Assembly (NCBI RefSeq): GCF_014863355.1
Contig: NZ_JACZEP010000001.1
Coordinates: 124,001-188,000, forward strand
Direction: 5' to 3'
Origin: Aminobacter carboxidus
Lineage (GTDB): Bacteria; Pseudomonadota; Alphaproteobacteria; Rhizobiales; Rhizobiaceae
Length of the DNA stretch: 64,000 nt
Made by a program: the position numbers and the translations under genes. Of the stretch, positions 16,753 to 23,626 are shown piece after piece; position 1 is the first letter of the stretch, and each line of letters opens with the position of its first letter. Below the pieces are notes generated by a model. The model saw nothing but the letters and a program-made list of their open reading frames with translations. It had not been told where the DNA came from and ran no database searches.

Positions 16753-18564
16753 TCACTCCACAGCTGACCTTGAACAAATACTCGCGGCATGACTTGGGTT
16801 GTCCAGATCGTTCAGGCCCTGTTTGGGGGCAAGGGTCCGCATCGCGTCGTATTGCGACAGAAACACCTGCCCCGTCAGCGCATCGAGGAAATGGGATCTT
16901 TTCAATCGGTCCATCACCGGGCCTTTCACTTCTGACAGATGCAGCTTCACATCCATCGTCCTCAGGCGATGGTTAATCGCCTCCAGGCTTTCCAGTGCGC
17001 TCAGATCGATCTCGTTGATGGCAGAGCACATCAGCACCACGTTTGTGATCGGGGAATCGGTGGCGACGCGATCGGCGACGTAATCCTCGAGAAAACGAGC
17101 GTTGGCGAAGTAGAGGCTCTCGTCGATGCGGATGGTGAGAAGGGTCGGATCGGTAAGGACGGTGTGGCGGTGGATGTTGCGGAAATGCTGGGTGCCCGGA
17201 ACAAGGCCAACCTCTGCAATATGAGGACGCGAGGATTTGTAGAGGTGCAGTGCGATGGATAGCACCACTCCAGTTGATACGCCGGTCTCTACGCCCATCA
17301 TGAGGGTCAGCGCGATGGTCGCGGCCACAGCGACGAAATCTGCCTTCGAATAGGTCCAACTGCGCTCCAAGATCGAGAAATCGACCAAAGAAAGCACCGC
17401 CACGATGATCGTCGCGGCCAAGGCGGCCGTCGGGAGGAAGTAAATCAGCGGGGTTAGGGCGATGGCCGCGACGGCCAATCCTATGGCGGTAAAGGCGCCG
17501 GCGGCGGGCGTCTCGGCCCCTGCATCGAAGTTTACAACCGAACGAGCGAAGCCACCCGTCACCGGGTATCCTCCCGTGAAAGCCGCCCCGATATTGGCGG
17601 CGCCCAGACCGATCAGTTCCTGGTCGGGGTCTATCCGCTGTCGCCTCTTGGCGGCTAACGTCTGCGCGACGGAGACGGATTCCACGAATCCGATGACCGA
17701 AATCAACAACGCGGGAAGCAGCAGAAGTCCGATCAGGTTGGTGGAAAATGAGGGCAGCGTTAGCGGCGGCAGTCCCTGTGGCACGACACCAACGATTTGC
17801 ACGCCCTTTGCATCCAGTCCGAGGCCCCAGACCGCGACCGTTGTCACGACCACCGCAAGCACCGGACCGGCCTTGGTCACCATATCCGCCAGGCGCGGGC
17901 CGAGGCCGAGGTGGCGCAGCATCGGTTTCAAACCCTTGCGGACCCAGAACAGAAACCCGGTGGCACCAATCCCGATCAGCAGGGTGATCCAATTCGTTGC
18001 AATGAGGTTCTCGGCCAGCGAAACCACCATTTCGGGTAGAGTGTCGCCGCCTGCTCTGACGCCCAGAATATGCTTGATCTGGCTGGTTGCGATGAGGATG
18101 CCGGATGCAGTGATAAAGCCCGCAATGACGGGATGTGACAGGAAGTTGGCGAGAAACCCCAGCCTCAAGAGACCCATCGCCAGCAGGATTGCCCCAGACA
18201 GTCCAGCCAGGGTCAGGGCGGCCACGGCATAGCCCATGGTCCCCTGTTCGGCGACATTGCCGATGGCAGCGGCGGTCATCAGCGACACTACCGCCACGGG
18301 TCCCACCGCCAACGCCCTGCTGGTACCGAAGATCGCGTAAAGCATGATTGGCGTGATCGAGGCATAGAGCCCGGCTTCCGGCGGCAATCCCGCCAGAAGC
18401 GCATAGGCCAGCGACTGAGGGATCAGCATGATCGTCACGATCACCGACGCCAGCAGGTCGCCCGTCAGGGCGTGCCGATCATAGGTCCGGCCCCATTGCA
18501 GGATCGGAAGATAGCGGGCGAGCGATGTGGCGGACATGGGACGAGACTTTTTGTGGTTCTTCAT
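16753..18564 (-). CDS. SulP family inorganic anion transporter with STAS domain
   Basis: 603-residue inner-membrane transporter. The N-terminal part has about 12 hydrophobic segments with the SulP motif region IPQSLAYALLAGLPPEAGLY (about residues 48-67). The C-terminal STAS domain (about 445-560) includes VLMCSAINEIDLSALESLE. Family members move sulfate, bicarbonate or other anions. It is the last gene of a leftward sulfur-related group with the DUF442 and MBL genes, which favours sulfate or another sulfur oxyanion. An alternative start is MSATS at 18537. Confidence 0.9.
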   Translation of the reverse strand: MKNHKKSRPMSATSLARYLPILQWGRTYDRHALTGDLLASVIVTIMLIPQSLAYALLAGLPPEAGLYASITPIMLYAIFGTSRALAVGPVAVVSLMTAAAIGNVAEQGTMGYAVAALTLAGLSGAILLAMGLLRLGFLANFLSHPVIAGFITASGILIATSQIKHILGVRAGGDTLPEMVVSLAENLIATNWITLLIGIGATGFLFWVRKGLKPMLRHLGLGPRLADMVTKAGPVLAVVVTTVAVWGLGLDAKGVQIVGVVPQGLPPLTLPSFSTNLIGLLLLPALLISVIGFVESVSVAQTLAAKRRQRIDPDQELIGLGAANIGAAFTGGYPVTGGFARSVVNFDAGAETPAAGAFTAIGLAVAAIALTPLIYFLPTAALAATIIVAVLSLVDFSILERSWTYSKADFVAVAATIALTLMMGVETGVSTGVVLSIALHLYKSSRPHIAEVGLVPGTQHFRNIHRHTVLTDPTLLTIRIDESLYFANARFLEDYVADRVATDSPITNVVLMCSAINEIDLSALESLEAINHRLRTMDVKLHLSEVKGPVMDRLKRSHFLDALTGQVFLSQYDAMRTLAPKQGLNDLDNPSHAASICSRSAVE

Positions 18565-18619
18565 GGTCTATGAGAGGCAGCTTCAGTGCGTCTGCAGAAC
18601 GGGGCAGACCGATGGGTGG

Positions 18620-18952
18620 TCATCCCCGGATTGCGGCGAAGAGGCTCTGCGCCCGTGCGCCCGTGCGGCAATAGGCCAGAACCTTGCCTTGAGCCGTGGT
18701 CACGGCGGTGTCGAAAGCGACGACGTCATACCTGGTTGCTTGACCTGGCGTGACCGGAATGTGGAGCGCCTCGAGCCCTGCCGCCTGGGCGGCAGCTTTG
18801 ATCTCGGCAAAGTTGGGCTGGCCTGCATCCTCATGATCGGGGCGGTTGCAGATCACTGTGGTAAAGCCTGCGGCCTTCAGTTCGGCGAGCTGCACAGGTG
18901 CAATCTGCGGGCTGACCGCGAAATCCGGCGTGATGTGTTTGATGTCTTGCAT
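18620..18952 (-). CDS. DUF442/TIGR01244-type sulfur transferase-phosphatase domain protein
   Basis: 110-residue protein of the family fused to or next to persulfide dioxygenase-like MBL proteins (the N-terminal half of 'Blh'). The putative catalytic loop is YCRTGARA with Cys95, and the body has the family pattern FTTVICNRPDHEDAGQPNF. The ATG at 18952 is chosen because the protein then begins at the family start MQDIKHITPDF. It lies 29 bp after the MBL gene. It probably handles persulfide groups in sulfide detoxification. Confidence 0.85.
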   Translation of the reverse strand: MQDIKHITPDFAVSPQIAPVQLAELKAAGFTTVICNRPDHEDAGQPNFAEIKAAAQAAGLEALHIPVTPGQATRYDVVAFDTAVTTAQGKVLAYCRTGARAQSLFAAIRG

Positions 18953-18981
18953 TTTCGTTGTCCTTGAATGGAGGTCAGAGC

Positions 18982-19866
18982 TCAAAGCCCGTTGATGGGC
19001 ACTTTCAGCATTGGCCGGCCGTCCTTGTCGGTCGGCACCTCGCCCGCGCGCATGTTCACCTGGAGCGACGGGATGATGAGTTTTGGCATCGCCAGCGTTG
19101 CATCGCGTTCGGTGCGCAAATTCACGAACTGCTCCTTCGTGGCTCCTTTGCCGACATGGATGTTGTGTTCTTTTTCCGCGGCCACCGTGGTTTGCCACTG
19201 GATGTCGCGGCCATTGGGGCCGTAGTCGTGGCACATGAACAGGCGCGTCTCGTTTGGCAAAGCCAGAACCTTCTGGATGCTATCGTAAAGGGTGGCGGCA
19301 TCGCCGCCGGGGAAATCGGCACGTGCCGATCCGCCATCGGGCATGAACAGGGTATCTCCCACGAAAGCCGCGTCGCCCATGATATGGACCATGCATGCCG
19401 GCGTATGGCCGGGGGTGTAGATTGCCACCGCCTCCATGTTGCCGATCTTGTAGGTGTCGCCGTCCTCGAATAGGGCGTCGAACTGGCTGCCGTCGCGCTG
19501 CAACTCGGTGCCTTCGTTGAAAATCTTGCCGAACGTGTCCTGCACGACCATGATCTTGTCGCCGATGCCGATCTTGCCGCCGAGAGCGCTCTGAATGTAG
19601 GGCGCGGCGGAAAGGTGGTCGGCATGCACATGCGTCTCGATGATCCACTCCAGCTTCAGGCCGTGCTTGCGGATGTAGTCGATGATGGCGTCGGCATGGT
19701 CATAAGTGATCCGGCCCGCCGCATAGTCGATGTCCATGACGGAATCGATCACGGCACATGCGCTCGAGGATGGGTCATTCACCACATAGCTGATGGTATT
19801 GGTTGCCGGGTCGAAGAACGCTTCGACCTTTGGCTTGACGGACATGTTGATCGGATAGTCTGTCAC
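18982..19866 (-). CDS. MBL-fold persulfide dioxygenase-like hydrolase (Blh/ETHE1 group)
   Basis: 294-residue metallo-beta-lactamase-fold protein. The metal motif THVHADHLSAAPY (around residue 80) with later GHTPACMVHI, GDTLF and FMCHDYGPNGRD are typical of the Blh/ETHE1 group, which oxidise glutathione persulfide to sulfite. The start is GTG at 19866, 7 nt after a perfect AAGGAGA ribosome-binding site. With the DUF442 gene downstream it rebuilds the split form of the Blh protein. In rhizobial relatives such genes are under the sulfide repressor BigR; no bigR is seen here. Confidence 0.88.
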   Translation of the reverse strand: MTDYPINMSVKPKVEAFFDPATNTISYVVNDPSSSACAVIDSVMDIDYAAGRITYDHADAIIDYIRKHGLKLEWIIETHVHADHLSAAPYIQSALGGKIGIGDKIMVVQDTFGKIFNEGTELQRDGSQFDALFEDGDTYKIGNMEAVAIYTPGHTPACMVHIMGDAAFVGDTLFMPDGGSARADFPGGDAATLYDSIQKVLALPNETRLFMCHDYGPNGRDIQWQTTVAAEKEHNIHVGKGATKEQFVNLRTERDATLAMPKLIIPSLQVNMRAGEVPTDKDGRPMLKVPINGL

Positions 19867-19891
19867 GACGGTCTCCTTTGTGGTTCAGGTT

Positions 19892-20154
19892 TCACGGCGC
19901 AGCACGCGGGCTGCGCGCGCCGCTCAGGGCCATTAGGCCCTTGGCGCCAAAGATGCAGGCGATCAGCGCCGGCACGAAGGCGACGACCTCGATCCGGCCA
20001 GTTCCCAGGGCGGGGAGCGCGGCCCCGGGCAGAACCAGGCGATGCTCCAGCCCACGCCGAACACGGCCGAGCCGACGAGCGCGGCAGCAGCGTTCTGCGC
20101 CTCGCCGACCTCAATGCGAAGCGCGCGGTCTATGAATCTTACATTGGCAATCAT
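19892..20154 (-). pseudogene. Fusion scrap: DUF2892 start joined to the C-terminus of a YeeE/YedE-type protein
   Basis: The frame from ATG at 20154 begins MIANVRFIDRALRIEVG, the signature N-terminus of DUF2892 membrane proteins. It then jumps to ALVGSAVFGVGWSIAWFCPG, which is the YeeE/YedE (DUF6691) sulfur-transport motif. After the CPG a single missing base shifts the frame near 20026; the match resumes as ALPALGTGRIEVVAFVPALI and ends at TGA 19892-19894. So a deletion fused two neighbouring membrane genes and a frameshift followed. Intact ancestors would have been part of the sulfur module. Confidence 0.7.
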
Positions 20155-20631
20155 TGTCAGTGATCTCCTGAGAACAGCACGTGCTTATGCTCTTTCGACT
20201 TGCCGTTCAGTGACGATGTCACCAAGTGGAAGAAAAAAGACCTACAGGCTGACTGACAGGTTTGCGGATGGGGCCCGTCCGGGCGCTGGAAAATGTGTGA
20301 TGTCGGATGGCTCCCTTACAAATGGGGGAACAGGCAACACCTTAATCTGTTGATGATTACTGTTTCGCGAGCGCTCCGATCCGCAAAATCGAGACTTGAA
20401 CATCGAAAGCTGGATGCCGGTGCTTCATGTCGCCGGGTCTCAGGATGTGCCACCTGAGTTCTCGGAGAAAAAGCTCTTGCACTCACGCCCGGTGCACGGA
20501 TGACTGTGTCAGAGTGCGTGAACGTTCACCTGGAACATCGCCACCTCGCCGAACTGGCGGGCAACTCATAAGCTTGTCACGGCAGGCAGTATTTCTGTGC
20601 TGTGGCATGGAAAGCAACCCTGGGGGCAGAT
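20155..20631. other. Intergenic stretch, no gene recognised
   Basis: About 475 bp between the YeeE remnant and the stop of the Crp/Fnr gene. Short open frames exist on the forward strand but none resembles a known protein or has a good ribosome-binding site. I see no convincing terminator. It may contain further decayed sulfur-module sequence. Confidence 0.45.
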
Positions 20632-21357
20632 CTATCCCGCATCGAGGGCGGCAAGTCTTTCTAATCCGGCAATATCTACCAAATCGATCGTCCCGCGCGA
20701 TTGACGGATCCAGCCCCGTCGCTGAAACTCGCCTAACTGGCGCGAGACAACCTCGCGCGCGGTGCCCAGTTCGGCTGCCATCTGCTGATGCGTGGCTTTG
20801 ATCTGTCGTGCGCCGCGCTCCAGATCGATCAGCTTCTGCGCAAGCCGGATATCGACGCGCTGGAACGCGATGTCTTCGATGACCTGAAACAGATCGGTGA
20901 TCCTTCTGGAATAGGCGGTGAATATGAAATTGCGAAAAGCGACCGACTGCGAGACCAACTCATCGAAGACCGCGCGCGGGATGGCCACCGCGCGCACATC
21001 GGTTTCGGCGATGCCCTGGGCGGAATAGTCTTCGTGGGCCAACAGGCAGGCGGTAGTCAGCACGCAGCTTTGTCCAGCCTCGACCCGATACAGAACTATC
21101 TCGCGGCCACCTTCGGAGACCTGCTGCACCCGCACTCTGCCTTCCAGCAGCAGAAGCAGGTTCTCTGGTGACTTGCCGGGACCGAAGATCACAGTACCTT
21201 TCGGGACCGCTATCACGGCGCTCTTGCGGGTCAGCGCGTCGCGTACGGCTGGCTCAAGACGGGACAAGCCCGGAAATTGCGTGATCCAGTCAGGCAAAAG
21301 GGTCGCTCTCCCACTATTACGGTGATCCGCAAGGTAGCTGAAACCGAACTCGATCAT
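20632..21357 (-). CDS. Crp/Fnr family transcriptional regulator
   Basis: About 241 residues: N-terminal cyclic-nucleotide-binding-type barrel (KGTVIFGPGKSPENLLLLLEG) and a C-terminal winged helix with the recognition motif TAREVVSRQLGEFQRRGWI. No FNR-type N-terminal four-cysteine cluster is present; a Cys occurs in QSCVLTTACLLA, inside the barrel. I prefer the start MIEFGFSYL at 21357 over MGCA at 21369, with low certainty. Its place beside the persulfide and SulP genes suggests it controls that module or senses a sulfur or redox signal. It differs from the FixK-like regulator at 32922. Confidence 0.88.
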   Translation of the reverse strand: MIEFGFSYLADHRNSGRATLLPDWITQFPGLSRLEPAVRDALTRKSAVIAVPKGTVIFGPGKSPENLLLLLEGRVRVQQVSEGGREIVLYRVEAGQSCVLTTACLLAHEDYSAQGIAETDVRAVAIPRAVFDELVSQSVAFRNFIFTAYSRRITDLFQVIEDIAFQRVDIRLAQKLIDLERGARQIKATHQQMAAELGTAREVVSRQLGEFQRRGWIRQSRGTIDLVDIAGLERLAALDAG

Positions 21358-21540
21358 AGCGCACCCCAACAGATCGGAATGTAAGATGACTAATTTGCCG
21401 ATCCTGATGTGTAGCTTCCGCTCGCCACGCGGATTGCCTCCATCGGTCTATCCACGCAATGCCTTATCTGGAAAACTGGGATCGTCTTCCAGCCAACCGC
21501 TTGGGGGTAAGCTTAGAGCGAGTCTGGACTAGCTGGCCAT

Positions 21541-22377
21541 TTAGTGCGCCATGAATACGGGCATCGAAAGGTCATTGAGTATCGACTTGGTAACGCCGCC
21601 GAACAACCTTTCGCGCAGGCGCGAATGGCCGTAGGCACCCATCACAACGAGGTCTGCCGACATATCCGCGGCATGTCGCTTCAGCACCTCAGCAACGCTC
21701 TGGCCCGAACTTGGGAGCCGCTCGACCATGACTTTCGCGCCGTGACGGGCAAGATAAGTCGCGACGTCGGCGCCGGGTTCGGCACCTTGGTGGCTTTCTC
21801 CTTCGACAGGATCGACAAGAATCAGGCGCACATCATCAGCGGCCGTCAGCATGTGGATTGCCTCACGAACGGCGCGGGAGGCTTCGACGCGCGAATCCCA
21901 GGCAATCATCACCTTCCTTGGTTGCAGGGTTGGCTTCGATCCTTCAGGAACCAGCAGCATTGGTTTGCCCGACGAAAAAAGGGCGCCTTCAATGGTCTTG
22001 TCTTTGAGGGTGCCGTCCGACAGTAGTTCCGGTCCAATGAGGGTCAGGTCGGCGTAGCGGGCCCGCCGACCGATGATTTCATCGGCCCAGCCGATTTCGG
22101 CATAGGCGTTGGTAATGTCGGCGGATATCGCGGAGCTGGCTAGCAGGTGCGAAACCGCGGCGGTCCGTTTTTCGAGCTGTTCGAGGTCGGCGCGACGTTC
22201 TTCCATCCAGGTATCGGAGATCGGAGCCGCGTAGTCGCCAATCGGTGGCGGGGCGGCGAGTGCCACCGCAAGCACAGATAGGTGAGCGCCGACTTCTTCA
22301 CACAGCTTGGTCGCCAGCTTGATGTCGTTGTCGCCGCGATGCGTACCGGTGACCGTTAGAATTGTCTTGAAGGGCAT
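21541..22377 (-). CDS. Universal stress protein, tandem UspA domains
   Basis: 278-residue two-domain Usp: start MPFKTILTVTGTHRGDND, a mid-protein VMIAWDSRVEASRAVREA (start of the second fold) and the end motif DLVVMGAYGHSRLRERLFGG. It is the same length as the Usp at 14243 but clearly diverged. It is divergent from the cytochrome c gene; the 174 bp between their starts carries two FNR/FixK-type dyads, one well placed for each direction. Confidence 0.9.
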   Translation of the reverse strand: MPFKTILTVTGTHRGDNDIKLATKLCEEVGAHLSVLAVALAAPPPIGDYAAPISDTWMEERRADLEQLEKRTAAVSHLLASSAISADITNAYAEIGWADEIIGRRARYADLTLIGPELLSDGTLKDKTIEGALFSSGKPMLLVPEGSKPTLQPRKVMIAWDSRVEASRAVREAIHMLTAADDVRLILVDPVEGESHQGAEPGADVATYLARHGAKVMVERLPSSGQSVAEVLKRHAADMSADLVVMGAYGHSRLRERLFGGVTKSILNDLSMPVFMAH

Positions 22378-22445
22378 AGCTTGGTTCCTCTCGCCTGATG
22401 GGAAACTTGAGCAGCAATCGATATCGCCAACGGCGGGGACATTCC

Positions 22446-22459
22446 TTGCGCTGCGTCAA
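22446..22459 (-). promoter_or_regulatory. FNR/FixK-type dyad, probably serving uspA (21541-22377)
   Basis: TTGCGCTGCGTCAA; read leftward TTGAC-GCAG-CGCAA. Centred about 75 bp upstream of the leftward uspA start. Confidence 0.5.
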
Positions 22460-22485
22460 ATCGTGGAGGGTGTCTCACGACAGGT

Positions 22486-22499
22486 TTGACGGGGATCAA
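22486..22499 (+). promoter_or_regulatory. FNR/FixK-type anaerobox, probably serving the cytochrome c gene
   Basis: TTGACGGGGATCAA: full match to TTGAY-N4-RTCAA, centred about 60 bp before the ATG at 22552. Confidence 0.65.
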
Positions 22500-22551
22500 A
22501 GATTGGCCAGGTCGATCAGCTAGGCTTTGTCCCTATTCGCGGGGAGCCGAA

Positions 22552-22953
22552 ATGAATCGTTTGATCGCAACCTCCATCTTTCTGGCAACAAGCTCAGGGC
22601 CAATCGCCGCCCAAGAGATGGGCTACGGCGAAAGTGAGTTCATCAATTCATGCGCGCCCTGTCATGGCGTGCGCGGGAAGGGTGATGGACGTCTGGCTAC
22701 GGAGCTGCAGACGGCCCCTTCCGACTTGTCTCTGCTCTCGGAGCGAAACGGCGATGAGTTTCCCTATCAACTGGTGATCGCGATAATTGACGGTCGCCAC
22801 ATCGTGCCAGGGCATGGCGAGCGCGAAATGCCCGTATGGGGACGCCAATTCCTCGACAGCGACCAAAGCACCTTTGGTGCGACAGGCGGAGAAGCTGTGA
22901 CCCAGGAGAGAATTCACCAGCTCGCAGAATACATACAGACACAGCAAAGATAG
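22552..22953 (+). CDS. Small c-type cytochrome, exported
   Basis: 133-residue periplasmic protein. A signal peptide (MNRLIATSIFLATSSGPIAAQ) is followed by the heme attachment motif CAPCHG and a later Met in EREMPVWGRQF that can be the axial ligand. The frame is open from 22486, but the GGGAG ribosome-binding site and signal peptide fix the start at 22552. It resembles class I cytochrome c proteins that feed electrons to terminal oxidases. A FNR/FixK-type dyad upstream suggests a role in low-oxygen respiration. Confidence 0.85.
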   Translation: MNRLIATSIFLATSSGPIAAQEMGYGESEFINSCAPCHGVRGKGDGRLATELQTAPSDLSLLSERNGDEFPYQLVIAIIDGRHIVPGHGEREMPVWGRQFLDSDQSTFGATGGEAVTQERIHQLAEYIQTQQR

Positions 22954-23005
22954 GGGCTGCCTCGCAGGGCGACGCTCGATAGCACTCGACCGATGGGAAA
23001 TCGCG

Positions 23006-23626
23006 ATGCTCACCGAAGATCAGACAGCCGCAGTCGTCTTCTTGTTGAATGCGGCGACGCATCGTGACGCCAACAAAGTGGAACTGATTGAGACGCATAT
23101 TCCCACGTCTTTCTTGTTGGAGAGCGCGCCTTCAAGATGAAGCGAGCGGTCAAGCTCCGCTATGCGGATTTTTCGACGGCAGACCTTCGGCTCGCTGCCT
23201 GCAAGCTGGAGGTCGCGCGTAATTCAATGATTGGGCCGGGCCTCTATCTTGCTACGCGGCGCTTGACGCGTACGCCCTAACGGCCAGCTGGAGTTCGATG
23301 GACCTGGCCGGGTTGATCCTTCCCAAGGCGGTTCGGTGGTTGCCGATGCCGTCCTTGATCGCCGGTCGGACAGGCAAGGGATCGAGCGTAGTGCCAGCGA
23401 AAGGCATTTACCCTTCGTCGGCTTCTGGCTTGAGGCTGACCCGGCTTTGCTTTGGCAGCGGGTGAGCGAACGAAAGGGAGGGCCATCGGACGCGACCATT
23501 GATGTATTGTCACGGCAGTTGCGACGCCATGACGATGATGTCAGTTGGGTGAAACTTGATGCTGCCCGTGTTCCTGCCCGGATCGCTGCAGATATTTTAG
23601 CTTTCAGCCCGCACCAACCGGGTTAG
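23006..23626 (+). pseudogene. Aminoglycoside-phosphotransferase/AAA kinase-type protein, frameshifted with internal deletion
   Basis: The ATG frame at 23006 begins MLTEDQTAAVVFLLNAATH and gives VELIETHI, then one missing base near 23101 shifts the frame. The match continues as HVFLVGERAFKMKRAVKLRY and ADFSTADLRLAACKLE in another frame, the N-terminal part of the bifunctional APH/AAA family. A second shift lies near 23278 (NGQLEFDGPG). Then most of the kinase and P-loop core is missing and the frame lands in the C-terminal part, VVADAVLDRRSDRQGIE to the stop at 23626. Full-length relatives have about 500 residues. It converges with the Pat-type gene, overlapping it by 23 bp. Confidence 0.75.
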
